Part shown: positions 1 to 10,165 of the stretch, one piece after another
Layout: each line of letters starts with the position of its first letter
Position numbering within the stretch: the stretch's first letter is position 1
Source: Thuidium tamariscinum
Taxonomy: Eukaryota; Streptophyta; Bryopsida; Hypnales; Thuidiaceae
Reading direction: 5' to 3'
NCBI GenBank assembly: GCA_947034885.2
Contig: OX344754.2
Span: forward strand, 18,494,501-18,558,500
Length of the DNA stretch: 64,000 bases
The notes under the pieces: generated by a model
Database searches by the model: none
What the model saw: only the letters and a program-made list of their open reading frames with translations
What the model was told of the DNA's origin: nothing
Translations under genes and position numbers: made by a program

Positions 1-249
1 GAATTGTCTCGGATCCATCATTAGGCGGATCGGATCCGTCTCTGTCAATATCGGATCCGTCCTTAGCAAGTTCCGTCTTCCGGAAAGTTCCGGATCCAGA
101 AACCCATAGTCCGGAAAACTTCTTTGCTCAATCCGGTGCAGACGGATCTCAAGGGGAAATAGACCCTAATTGTCTTCTTTTCCCCATATTTAACCTTAGA
201 ATTTTGAAAATTTGAACTACTCTATATACTATCTTCCTATTTTACTTAC

Positions 250-1443
250 ATGATATTTCCGGACTGCGACAGGGTTCACTACTGGGGAATTGTCAACAGC
301 GTTCACTCTGACAGACATGTCGAACTCGTAGTGAAGGCAGACCGGTTTGACCTTAATGACTTCCTACATCAGAATTCACCATACAAGGCGTACTACATTC
401 GACCTGCAAATGTCAGCGTAGAGCCCATGAAGCGAGTAGCGACTCCAACGAGAGGTGAAGACGATAAAAGCTCATATGAGACAGGCGACAATTCCGAGGA
501 CGATGACAAGGAGTCATCTTCCTCCAGCGATAAGTCTGACGAGGAACTCGACCGCATTGACGAATACGGTTCAAACAGAAGTCAGGCAAGGGATGTTGTG
601 ATTGAGCGTTTAAATGATGAGGAAGACAGTTTTGATGAACTCCTGAAAGAGGATATTCAGACGTCGGGCTTCAGGCTTGAAATACGCGCCCATGATCCGG
701 TTCACTCAACTGAAACTGACGCCAATCCAATGGCCGAGCAGACATCTGGTCATGTGAAAGTTTCTGGAGTTGTGGATGTTAGCAATGACGGCTCTGACTC
801 AGACAAGGGTCCTGGATTAGAGGCTCCGGAAGGTGTTTCAAGCTTCAATGTCAGTTCGGTTGCCAAACCTGCACATTGCTCACAGATTCCAAAAAAAACA
901 AAGAAGAAGAGTGGGGCTGCTAGTAGGCTCTCGGCTCAAGAGAAGCTGAAAAAGGCATATGCACATTCGGCTACTAAGGACATAGAAATGGAGCGTCTCA
1001 GGGCTGAGGTGGAGAGATACAGATCGCAGAAGATTGTTGAGGGGAATCCTCGAGTCGAGGATACTGCTCAGGAACCATCACCTTCCGTGGAGATGGTCTG
1101 CAACCCACAGCCCACAGTGCAACGTGCGTCCTCGGATGTAGAGGTTGAGGTTCCTCTTGAGCCTGCGGTGATGGTAGTGGGTAATTCACCTACACCTACT
1201 GCTACGCCCGTCCTTGAAGGTTATCCTCGAGTCGAGGATAATGCTGTGAGGAGCACTTTAGTCGCTCTTGAGATGACGGACGAGGAGGTGGTAGAGACTG
1301 CGGGACAGGCTGATGACATAGACCTTGTTGACTACGGGGAAGACGAGGTAGAAGAGGATGCGAATGAATTGGTCAAAGGCAAGAGGGATGACGATCCAGT
1401 GGGGGCCGAGTCCGAAAACACAGCAGCCGAGGAAGGAACCGAG
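250..1443 (+). CDS. Acidic, Ser-rich protein with a short coiled coil; probable 5' exon of an FCP1-like gene
   Basis: The frame is open from ATG 250 to TAA 1480-1482 (410 codons). The N-terminal 60 residues are compact and aromatic ('YWGIVNSVHSDRHVELVV'). Residues about 65-115 are Ser/Asp/Glu-rich, residues about 220-260 are basic and helical ('KKTKKKSG', then 'EKLKKAYAHSATKDIEMERL'), and the C-terminal third is very acidic. A motif 'PRVED' occurs twice (about residues 268 and 328). I do not recognise the N-terminal domain. A GT donor at 1444 (GAG|GTAGAC) is in phase 0 with an AG acceptor at 1986-1987, which opens into the FCP1-like frame, so the two frames may form one protein. The true start may lie before the window, because CGACAG|GGTTCAC near 273 could be an acceptor. 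Reading frame certain; exon model inferred. Confidence 0.55.
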
Positions 1444-1987
1444 GTAGACTCTCTCTCTTTCTCTAACCCTTACGAGTATTAATGTGTCCGGGGATTCTCC
1501 TGCATGGTTGCGTCCCTTTAGTTCGAACGGACTACCATTTCTTGTTAGTGATTTTGATTTCAATGTACTCTAGCTTGACAAGAAGGTTCAGGCTGTGCCT
1601 GATAGTGTGGCGCATGCGACCCACGCCTGGGCAAGAACACGATTTAGCTTATAGTAGATTTAAAGCGATGTGTGATTTTCAATTGTATAGAGCACGGGCT
1701 TTAGGTCAGATAAATTATCTACGGATGTGTAAATGTATGACAATTATATAAATGAAATATTTCTCGAAGTCGCTTTGTCCTTCCCCTAATTGTTTTCTTT
1801 TCGCATGTTTTTTGTACTCAGCCCGAATTGATTAGAAGTGTCTTCCGTCCGCTGGCAATATTACCATCAGTCAATGGAGGTGCTACAAATTTGATTAGTG
1901 GGACACAGTGCTTTCTCCCAATTTATGGCTCTTCCGGTTCTGCTTTCAAACAGGTAACCCCATTTCTTTGTGTTTTCCTTTGATCAG
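1444..1987 (+). other. Putative intron joining the acidic ORF to the FCP1-like ORF
   Basis: The segment begins GTAGAC and ends CCTTTGATCAG after a T-rich stretch. It is 544 bp, T-rich and full of stops in the flanking frame. Donor and acceptor are both phase 0 in the two flanking frames, so splicing gives one uninterrupted protein of about 678 residues. If unspliced, the upstream frame ends at TAA 1480. This is a prediction from splice consensus and phase only. Confidence 0.4.
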
Positions 1988-2827
1988 GTAGTTGGAGTGT
2001 GCGCGGGAGATATTCTACCCAGGAGTGTTTCTGTAGTAGAGCCTCCACAGCGGCGGAAATGGTTAAATATTGTGCTCGACTTGAACGGAATTCTGTGTCA
2101 GACCACACATAGGTCGAAAGCTAGAGATCTCATCGTGCACGGTAGGTCCGACGGGAACCTTCGATCACAAAGTCCCAGTATTGTTGGTTCTAAGGCCGTT
2201 TTCCCGCGTCCACGATGTCAAGAGTTTCTTGTTGACCTCTTCGAGATTGCGGATCGCGTGGTAGTCTGGAGTTCCATGGTGAAGAAGAATGCGGAGGACG
2301 TTGCAGGGCTTCTGTTTAGTGGTGCTAAAGAACCCTTCGATATTCTAGGACAAGAGCATTGTAGGAAAATTGAAATCTCAAAGAGAAGATTTTTGCAGCA
2401 CCTCGAGGATCCCCGGAAGCCAATGTTCTTGAAAGTTTTGGCGGACCATCTTTTTTCTAATCCCAGTGGGACGACGTCATTTAGCTGCAACAATACTTTA
2501 CTCATTGATGACTCCCCCGAGAAGAGCATCTGCAATGAGGATGGTAACGCTGTATTCTTGAGGACTTGGACACATTCTAGGGCGGATGACAATTTTCTGA
2601 TGGGAACTCTCTCTCCATGGCTTCGACGGCTACACAGTGAGTGTCAGACGAGAGCATTGCGAGATTTTGTGTGCCGAAATCGGATTGGCCATGACCCGCT
2701 TCCTTTAAATTCGTTGCTGCATTCGTATATTTTGGACGGGATGCGGGAGTCTACAAGAAATACGCGGAGTCGTTTTGAGCTCCGAGGAATGAATTATGTC
2801 ATTGATTATAATACTCCGTGGCCTTAG
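1988..2827 (+). CDS. FCP1-like (NIF/HAD superfamily) phosphatase-domain protein, probable 3' exon
   Basis: The frame is open from 1970 but has no ATG before the domain, which fits an exon starting after the AG at 1987. HAD motif I reads 'LNIVLDLNGILC': the nucleophile Asp is present, but the second Asp of DxDx(T/V) is Asn, as in the DLNG subgroup of plant FCP1-like proteins, so catalysis is doubtful. Motif II is 'RVVVWSSMVKKNAEDV' and motif IV is 'TLLIDDSPEKSICNEDGNAV'. A Lys before motif IV ('MFLKVLADHL') fits the motif III Lys. FCP1 enzymes dephosphorylate Ser residues of the RNA polymerase II CTD; whether this protein has any activity is unknown. The C-terminal 70 residues after 'WLRRLHSECQ' are outside the domain. 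No stop interrupts 280 codons. It sits among transposable elements, so a captured gene copy is possible. Confidence 0.72.
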   Translation, partial: VVGVCAGDILPRSVSVVEPPQRRKWLNIVLDLNGILCQTTHRSKARDLIVHGRSDGNLRSQSPSIVGSKAVFPRPRCQEFLVDLFEIADRVVVWSSMVKKNAEDVAGLLFSGAKEPFDILGQEHCRKIEISKRRFLQHLEDPRKPMFLKVLADHLFSNPSGTTSFSCNNTLLIDDSPEKSICNEDGNAVFLRTWTHSRADDNFLMGTLSPWLRRLHSECQTRALRDFVCRNRIGHDPLPLNSLLHSYILDGMRESTRNTRSRFELRGMNYVIDYNTPWP

Positions 2828-3350
2828 ATTTTTACGTGCCTTAGTTTGTGATGTAGATGTAATATTCGGATAGAACTTTTGGTATAAATGACTTTGTAAT
2901 TGTATTGGACTTTTATACTCAAATTCTGTGATTGCAATTTTTTTGAACGGTAATTTTCCTTGTGGGGGTGCTTGTATTTGGAGGTTACTTATCCTCGAGT
3001 CGACAATAACCGCATTTGCTACGTTTTGCTTTTTAATTGGTTTTGTGGCAACCTGGAATTCACCTAAGCAGGTTCTTAAGCAAAATACGGGAAGAGGGAT
3101 CTATTCAATCCCCATTTTTTTTTTTTTTTCTTAGTTTCTACACATAATTGGGACCAAGACCGTAAACCGGAAAACCCTAGACCGTAAACCAGAAACTACG
3201 TTAAGGGACAGCGTATGAAATCCCGGATTCCGCCCACCTAGTGACCGAGACCGGATAGGTAATGAGTGGCTACCGAGTCTAGAGATCGTCGGGATCTCTC
3301 CCACGTGACCAGACTGGTTTAAACCTAACGGTCAGTAATTAATGCCGGGG
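2828..3350. other. Non-coding spacer, FCP1-like 3' flank to TE promoter
   Basis: The first part is AT-rich 3' flank with an ATCCTCGAGTCGA copy at about 2990. It is followed by a T18 run near 3113-3130 and then by DNA rich in ACCGG/ACCGTAAACC, the composition of the following element. I see no gene. The change of composition near 3130-3170 may be the left edge of the element carrying the 698-codon ORF. I found no terminal repeat to prove it. Confidence 0.4.
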
Positions 3351-3357
3351 GAAAAAG

Positions 3358-3364
3358 TATAAGA
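3358..3364 (+). promoter_or_regulatory. TATA box upstream of the 698-codon ORF
   Basis: TATAAGA follows GGGGGAAAAAG and lies about 235 bp before the ATG at 3594. A GC-richer leader with no competing long ORF lies between. Position and sequence fit a polymerase II core promoter. Confidence 0.45.
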
Positions 3365-3593
3365 CCAGGGAAGCAGGGCCAGGTCCTGCCACTTTCTTGC
3401 ACGCAGTTCGAGAAAGGGTTTTCGGCCAGAGATAGAGTATTCGGTCTACAGATAGAGAGAAGGGATAGATAAACTGTCAATCCGGTCTGGTACATAGTTG
3501 AGCGAATAGCACTACGCTAGCTGACAGGTTCTTGAGCGCGGGAGGTTTAGTTAAGTTGGACCGCGCCTAGATTGTGTAGGCGTCAAGTGAGAG

Positions 3594-5690
3594 ATGGCAG
3601 AAGAGGTGCAGGAAGGAAGGATTCTAGCCTTCCGGAATGTGAATCCGGTCGTGCCAACTGACGCACAAGACAAGAGGGAGCTGGAGGAAGACCTCAGGCA
3701 GATGGGCTGCGAGGGGTTCATGGCTCACCCTTGGAACCTGAAGGATGAGGCGATGGTGGAGGAGCTACTGGCCGGCCAGACCAACGAGTGGAAAGGGACG
3801 GTCCGGGCGCTGCCAAAGGAGTGGAGTGCAGCGATGTGGCGCAAGGTGTACGCCTTCGAGCAAGGAGGAGATGCGACGGGCACCCGGACGGACAAATTCC
3901 ACCAAGGGAAGTTCCGCAGGCCCACCAACCCGAAGGACGGCTTTACAGTAGCAGAGTGTGTGTCTACTAGACACAAGAGGCTACTGCGGTTCATGATGGC
4001 GATCTTGAACCCGGATAGACCTAGTAGGATTACGGTCACCGTGGCCAACACTGTCTTTGGGGCACTGTCGGGAGACAGGAAGATAGATTGGGGGTTAGTT
4101 ATGAGGGACCGGATGGACCGAATGGTGAAAGGAATTGGGAAATCTAAACCCTCTCCCATTTCACCATTCCTGTTTCATCTGTATCATTCGTTAGACCTCT
4201 TGAGAGAGAAGGAGATGGAAGCTTACGAGGTAGGGGCTGCATTGATAGAGTATGAGATTGCAGACCCGGAAGCGGAAAATGACCAAGATGAGGAGAACTC
4301 CGAGGATGAGAGTCAGGAGGGGCATCAAGGAGGCACACAAGAAGTAGAGGAGGTTCCAGAGGTAGGAAGAGAGGATCCACCTCTAGAAACCCCTGTAGTA
4401 GCCGGGGAAGCCCAGAGGTTAGATCCGGTCTGGGAACAGGATCCCTTGCTAAGGATCCTGCGAGACCTGGAAGATTTCAGAAAGCACCACCTAGAGGAGA
4501 GAGGGTTATTGCGGGCCATAAGCCAAGCCTTAGGCTCTATTCCCCCCTCCAAGATCATGGAGGTGTTGGGAGAATTGATTCAGGAGGCTCATGATAGTCG
4601 GGACAGAGAGGAGGTACTCCGGCTAACAAATCAGGTCTCAGCCCTGAGGAGGGAGCTCCATCATACTCAAGAGGAGTTGGATGAAGAGAGACGCCTCACC
4701 ACGCAGGCCCGGAACACACTCGGAGAAATCCGAGAGTTCATCACGCATCCGGGTGAAGTCGTCAACAAAGCCATGCTTTTCGACAGGAAGGTCTTGGAAG
4801 CAGGCAAGATGGTGGGTCCTCAGATGCTTACAGCTCTGGTGGCCTACAACAAGAAAATGGAGGCAGCGCTGGAGAAGTGGCGGTCAGTAGTCACGGAGGT
4901 CCAAGCTAGTTCTGCTCCGGTCTCAGGACCGGAAGAGACAAAGATGGAGAAGGAGCAACTGAAGGATCAGCCACCACTAGCAGCTGTCGAGGTAGAAGCC
5001 AGCATATCTGAACCGGCGAAGGAAGAGGGAACCAGGACCGACGCAGTGGAGGAGGAATCTGTCCCACCGGCCCGGATTGAAGAGCCCAGGGTTTCTCAAC
5101 CCGAGAAGACCAAGGAGCCGGAACCCGAGCCGATTGTGTTGAGGGAGATAATCCGGGGAACTACACCACCAAGGGAGAAGACCAAGTTCATCACCTTGTT
5201 GGATGATTCTCCAAGCAAGTCATCACCCACGGTCATCACACAACCAAAGACCGGAGGGGAAGCGAAGGCAACGGTGCAGGTCCGCTCTATACTGAAGACC
5301 GGATCTGGATCCGGGTCACCAAGCCAGGGACCAGCCCGGACTGCCGAGAGAGTGGGGGAGCAGACCCCGCAAAGCAAGATAGTGCACCACCCGCCCATCA
5401 CCGGATTCAAGAAGAAGACCGCGGAGACATCCAAGGTGAAGCGGAAGGCCCGGGATGAAGAGGAAGAGGAGTCAGATGAGGAAGATGAGGACTCGGAGGA
5501 AGAGACCGACTCCGGTGATGAGTCGGAACAGTACTCAGATGCGGACCAGGCATTGGCAGAGACCACGAAGACCAGGGCCAGGGCGCGGGGTAAGACCAAA
5601 CCGAAACCCAAGCCCATCAAGATGTACCGGTCTCCGAAGAAGCAGCCAGCCCGGAAAGGTGCGTCGCCTCTCAAGAAGGCGAGGAAATAG
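3594..5690 (+). CDS. Plant TE-type protein: globular N-terminus, coiled coil, acidic and basic tail (698 aa)
   Basis: This is the longest intact frame in the window. Residues about 60-215 form a folded region with spaced Trp and Arg ('EWKGTVRALPKEWSAAMWRK', 'RHKRLLRFMMAILNPD', 'DWGLVMRDRM'). It reminds me of the N-terminal domains of proteins encoded by plant transposable elements, but I cannot name the family. Residues about 215-280 are acidic and 330-410 form a coiled coil ('EEVLRLTNQVSALRRELHHT'). The middle is Pro/Glu/Thr-rich. Residues about 615-655 are a run of Glu/Asp/Ser, and the last 40 are Lys/Arg-rich ('SPLKKARK'), suggesting nuclear or nucleic-acid contact. There is no protease, RT, integrase or DDE motif. 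The intact frame and close TATA box suggest a fairly recent copy. Confidence 0.6.
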   Translation: MAEEVQEGRILAFRNVNPVVPTDAQDKRELEEDLRQMGCEGFMAHPWNLKDEAMVEELLAGQTNEWKGTVRALPKEWSAAMWRKVYAFEQGGDATGTRTDKFHQGKFRRPTNPKDGFTVAECVSTRHKRLLRFMMAILNPDRPSRITVTVANTVFGALSGDRKIDWGLVMRDRMDRMVKGIGKSKPSPISPFLFHLYHSLDLLREKEMEAYEVGAALIEYEIADPEAENDQDEENSEDESQEGHQGGTQEVEEVPEVGREDPPLETPVVAGEAQRLDPVWEQDPLLRILRDLEDFRKHHLEERGLLRAISQALGSIPPSKIMEVLGELIQEAHDSRDREEVLRLTNQVSALRRELHHTQEELDEERRLTTQARNTLGEIREFITHPGEVVNKAMLFDRKVLEAGKMVGPQMLTALVAYNKKMEAALEKWRSVVTEVQASSAPVSGPEETKMEKEQLKDQPPLAAVEVEASISEPAKEEGTRTDAVEEESVPPARIEEPRVSQPEKTKEPEPEPIVLREIIRGTTPPREKTKFITLLDDSPSKSSPTVITQPKTGGEAKATVQVRSILKTGSGSGSPSQGPARTAERVGEQTPQSKIVHHPPITGFKKKTAETSKVKRKARDEEEEESDEEDEDSEEETDSGDESEQYSDADQALAETTKTRARARGKTKPKPKPIKMYRSPKKQPARKGASPLKKARK

Positions 5691-6980
5691 GGGGCATTAA
5701 TTACAGGTAGATAGGAAGGCGGCTAAACCAAGTTATATTTAGGTTAGGAACTTTTGAACTTAGACCGGATCTAGATATGTAGGATCTGTGATCCTATTTT
5801 GTTGGTATTTTTGTAGTTTTGTGGAAGTCAACCTACCCAAGTTGTAGAGGAATGTGAGGTGGCATTCTTGGCGGCTGGTGTTGATTCCATTTGCACTTTT
5901 AGGTTTTCTTGCAGTTTAGTATTTAAACCCGGTTCGTAATTGAATCCGAGCGCGCATTATGTTATCTTACTTTCACAAGTTTTTGTGTTGCAAATACAAG
6001 TCAGAACCTTTCTGATTCACTCTGAAGTGGACTGTGTGCATGGGACCTTGTCAAAGTCTTATGGTGATGGTTAGGATTGCAACCTTGTGTGGATAAGTGT
6101 GTGCCCGGATGGTCAGTTTATCCGATCTCTGGACTTAAAGTGAATTCGGTTTTGATAGGGAATTTGTGCAGGATCCCACAGTGCTTTCTGAAACTGGTCT
6201 AGGGAGTATTTGATAGAGATAGACACTTGTAGAGTCTGGGTTTGAGATCGGGAGCGTCCGGCCAAATGCCAACTGAATGGTGATCCGGTCTCTGTAGAAG
6301 AAAGAAGGACTAAGTGCGGAAATTCAGCTCTCTTACATAAGCTACCGCCCTTATTCTACTAGGGATTAGACTAACTGGTTCTTTCGTCGTTGTAGTCTTT
6401 GTTAGGATTAGGCAGGAGTGCTTGCGTGACCTGCTGGGTCGGATTAGTCCCGGTCCAGTTGTGAGGTATTCCGGTCTGTTTGTAGTAGTAGTTTCTTTTT
6501 ACTCATAAGTGGAACTTCTGACACTTTAAAACTTGAAGGGTAGGAGTAAGCTTCCTTCCTAAACGCCCAAACAAGCAGATCCCTCTTGTTATCGAGGTTA
6601 AACTTACACTTGGTTACTATACTAGGGATTGGACCAGCTACTAGTATCCGGTCTTTAGTCCCATATCTAGTGAGCGTAAGCATCAAGGTGGTGAACATAC
6701 AGGTATAGATAGATAGACTTAGTTTGGAAGGATAAAGGATTGATCTGGTAATCAGGTCCAAGGAAATCTTAGGAACGTTGGAGACCAAGACCGGATCAGT
6801 CTTTTGCTTGGGTTTTGTTGTGATAACCACTAACGTATTCCGGTCTTTCGTCAACTTTCGACCAAATCTCTTGGGAACGATACACGAGTCACTTTAAGGC
6901 TAATTTAGTGCATTCTAAAGCCTTAGAGAAGGAATTGTACTTTCCTGTGCTACGACAGGTTTCAAGTCATTCCATTCAAT
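5691..6980 (+). other. 3' region of the TE-like unit, no gene seen
   Basis: The stretch is rich in short CCGGT/ACCGG strings like the DNA upstream of the 698-codon ORF, so it probably belongs to the same element. The longest minus-strand frame (6444-6854) has no recognisable features. I found no terminal repeats or RNA gene. ATTACAGGTAGATA after the ORF stop (about 5698) recurs after the next ORF (about 7842). Confidence 0.35.
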
Positions 6981-7790
6981 GTGCAAACTCTTTCTTTGGA
7001 GCAGAGAGTTACTAGGAGCCTCCGTTCTAGATGTGAGCTTTCAAGTTCAAGGAGGTCAGATTCACAGGGAGGGAGCATTTTGCCTTTTCCTTTTTCGACA
7101 CCTTACGTGATGTGCTCAGCGACTGATGCAGCGTCTGCTGCTATTGATAATTCGAAGGGCAATGTAGAGGATGGAGTTGTTGACAGCCCTCCAAGTCGTG
7201 GTCCATTGAAGACTCCTATTTGCTCGCCGTCACCCCTGAAACGAACAGGCTCTACACTTGAGCGTTTCCATTCTTGTGCGCAATTTCCGCGTACTGAGGC
7301 CGTTCCTAATAGAAAATTGTATGCAGATGCAGACGGCTCTCCTCATATGGAAGTGGATATTGATTACAATAAGAAGTTGAGTCCGTCTCAAGACAAATGT
7401 GGTGTTTTCCAGGATATATCTTCACTCCCATCGCAGTCTACTAGAAGTGGATCTATGACATCAGGTGGCCAAAATTTTCGACGTAGGGTCCTTCGTGATA
7501 GTCGGGGCTCAGCCACCTCATGTCGATTAGGAAGCGGACATGTATATATTAATAGTGCACATGTGCGGGAGGCGAATTCACCTTCTCGACTTAGCCACCC
7601 TCATATGTCTCGAAGCATAAAATTACTGAAGTTAAAGGAGAGTAAATCACTCTCTTTGAGTTCTTTTCCAAGTGGATGTGCGCCACCCAGGCCTTCTAGG
7701 CGCGAGGATATTTTGAGAGGTTTGGTAAAAGCAAAAGCCTCAGGAGAAGTAGGGAGCTCATTGAGGAAGAGAAGTAGTTCATGCTTATGA
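6981..7790 (+). CDS. Basic Ser/Arg-rich protein of unknown function
   Basis: The frame is open for 269 codons. It opens on GTG, and the first ATG in frame is at 7110, so it either starts there (227 residues) or is an exon with an upstream acceptor. The product is Ser-, Arg- and Pro-rich, predicted disordered, and ends in a basic tail ('SSLRKRSSSC'). Short SP motifs ('PICSPSPLKRTGST') look like phosphorylation sites. No domain is recognisable. It could be a further exon of the upstream FCP1-like locus, split by the inserted 698-codon unit, or an unrelated TE ORF. Coding status rests on length and composition only. Confidence 0.35.
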   Translation: MQTLSLEQRVTRSLRSRCELSSSRRSDSQGGSILPFPFSTPYVMCSATDAASAAIDNSKGNVEDGVVDSPPSRGPLKTPICSPSPLKRTGSTLERFHSCAQFPRTEAVPNRKLYADADGSPHMEVDIDYNKKLSPSQDKCGVFQDISSLPSQSTRSGSMTSGGQNFRRRVLRDSRGSATSCRLGSGHVYINSAHVREANSPSRLSHPHMSRSIKLLKLKESKSLSLSSFPSGCAPPRPSRREDILRGLVKAKASGEVGSSLRKRSSSCL

Positions 7791-8264
7791 CTGAGCATGC
7801 TACTTTGAATGATACAATTTCTATAAATAGAATACTGATGATTACAGGTAGATAATGATGAGGTATATAGAAATTTACGAAGTTCTTTCTGTGCAGTGGA
7901 CTTTTTTCCTTACTTAAAATAGGAAGTCCTCAACTACATCTATAAAGATCAATGTATATTTTGTTTTAAAGTATATATATACATACTCTTTCTTTGTTTT
8001 ATGGGGCTCCTACTTTGGGTAATCATTCATCTTCGTATATCATTTTTCAATTCTAGTATGTCTTTATTAGTTTTGTTGTTACATATGTTGAGCAACTTTA
8101 TTGGCTTGCCTTCATTTATCATAGATCTCAACAACTATCCTTGACATGAAGCCCATCGAGGTGTCTCAATTTGTGCATTTTGTCTCAATTTAATGAATAT
8201 GGCCTTCTATATCTATATTGCACACTACTTTTACCGGCCTACACAGTTGGCATACCAGGAACAG
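7791..8264. other. AT-rich spacer at the truncated 5' edge of element P
   Basis: No gene is seen. No LTR, PBS or ORF0 remnant precedes the Gag ATG at 8265, unlike element M, so the 5' end of element P must be lost within or before this stretch, probably near 8200-8250 where composition changes from AT-rich to GC-rich. Confidence 0.4.
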
Positions 8265-10064
8265 ATGCCACCTAAGGTCCTTGAAACACCCAAATCAGGC
8301 AGGGTGTTGCGGCCCAAAGGGATAGGGGGGAATTCCTCCTGCCCTGCTCAGCCAAGCTCGCCTACATCATCAGCATACGAGGAGGTGAGCTCCCCCAGCT
8401 CCTTTGAAGGAGTTAGCTCGCCAGAATCTTCGGAGCACGTCAGCTCCCCAGAGGCGTTCGCAGAGATGGGGGATCGACACCCTCCAGTTCCGCCTGGGCC
8501 CTCTGAGGTCCCAGATGCTCCACCCGAAGACTTAATGCCCGAGATTGACCCGATGATGTTGCCCCAAGGGCTCCCCATCGTGGTGCCTCGGGGACTAAGG
8601 GAAATTTCGGTCCCCCACCATTTGCCCAAATTCTCCGGGTCCCGGGACGATGATCCTGCGGCCCACATCGAGAAATTTGAGGAGATTCTCATCTCCCATT
8701 TGGTTACCGACCATGGTTATTATCTTATCTGGTTCCCCAATACATTGGCCGGGGCGGCCTACTCTTAGTACCGCTCCCACGAGGCTAGGACCTTTGTAAC
8801 ATAGAAGCAGCTCTAGGCTGCGTTCCTCAGATACTTCCGCCCCGAGACCGGACAGCAGCAGGCGCTGACAGCCCTGACTGACATACGGCGGGGCCCAACG
8901 AAGGACATCACCACCTACGTTCGTCGCTTCCAGATGCTATGTATCCGCTTCGTAGGGGGACTGCTTAACGACGGCACCATACAACACTACTTCATCCAAG
9001 GTATCGACTCGGCACCTACCATCCGAGAGATCTTATCCCAACGACCAGTCACCCTTGAAGATGCGATCCGTGCAGCACTGGAGATCGAGATCATCGACAA
9101 GGAGAATGATTGCATGGTGCGACGGGCAATCGACCCCATACCAGCCTTCATCCCAGTTTACCAACAGGCGGCTAGCCCCCTGGCTTATCGTCCCTCGGCA
9201 CCCAAGGAGGAAGCTTACCCCTTGGCCACTCGAGATCCCATCTTATCACTAACCGCCCCTATGGACCAACTTCGTACAGAGATGCGACAGGTTTCCAGCG
9301 ACATGACCCGAGCGGTGCGGGAGTTGGCGGAGCAAATGGCTTGCTTGGTGAAGGGCCAGAGTCAGCAACCCCCTCCGCAATACCACGAGTCTGGCACACA
9401 CTCCACGGGAGTGTGGTGCAACCATTGCGGCCAGGCCAACCACACGCCGCCATTCTACCCGATGACTAAGGACGCCCCTCCCCCACCCCGGCCGCGCGGG
9501 CCGGCATAGCCTTACCAACATCCGAATGCTCGACCTCAGGTACGCGACAACGCCTCTTCAGATCGATTTGGCCATTTTAAGTGTCCCACGTGTAGGAGGG
9601 GCCATCCACCAGGTCAGTGTTGGACAGAGAACAACGTGATCTGTGAGCGTTGTGGTGACCACCACCCCACGGTCCGTTGTAACGTCCGAGACAAGGTTAT
9701 TCCGCTCGAGCTACCCAAACATGATTATGTTAGGCAGGCCCAAGACAACCAACGGGGAGTACTATTCTCCGAACCTCTTGAGGCGGTCGGCTCCCCTAAC
9801 ATGTTCTACGACCACGCGGCTCATAGGCAAACCCAGAATGCCCCCTTAGCCGTCCAGACCGTGCAAGGGGTCATCCCGATGCCATCAATGCAGAGTACTC
9901 AGGACGTTCGATTGATCAGCGTGGGTGCGCCACCGAGCGCAGAGGTCACCGAATTCCGGAGTACTCTACTGATCACTACCGCTCCTGAACTGGAGATGAT
10001 GCAGAAATCCCTACCAGCCTTAGTGGTCACTAGGGGGGGGTCAAGACTAACCCCCCGCCCTTAG
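8265..10064 (+). pseudogene. gag: Element P Gag: Ty3-like capsid region plus three CCHC knuckles, broken by stops
   Basis: One frame runs from ATG 8265 ('MPPKVLETPKSGRVLRPKG') to TAG 10062 and is interrupted by TAG at 8766, 8802, 8814 and 9507. After a Pro/Ser-rich N-terminus comes the capsid region ('LPKFSGSRDDDPAAHIEKF', 'FLRYFRPETGQQQALTAL', 'YVRRFQMLCIRFVGG'), typical of retrotransposon Gag. Knuckle-like motifs follow: CNHCGQANH (incomplete), CPTCRRGHPPGQC and CERCGDHHPTVRC. Gag coats and packages element RNA. The start matches the element M copy ('MPPKPTTPKSTRVLRS'); the ATG at 8193 is not shared. An 8-G run near 10033-10040 precedes a frame change to the protease ORF. The copy is GC-rich, unlike element M, and cannot make full Gag without suppression of stops. 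Confidence 0.85.
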
Positions 10065-10165
10065 AGGACCCCGACGACATCGACTCGCCGGAGTCTAATT
10101 CCCATAGTAGCATGCATTTACATTTGTCCTAGGGCTCCCCCCAATTTTCTGACCTACAGAGCACG

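Noticed and set aside
1482-1751. 89-codon ORF after the acidic ORF
   Set aside because: It overlaps the probable intron, has no motif and biased composition; not supported.
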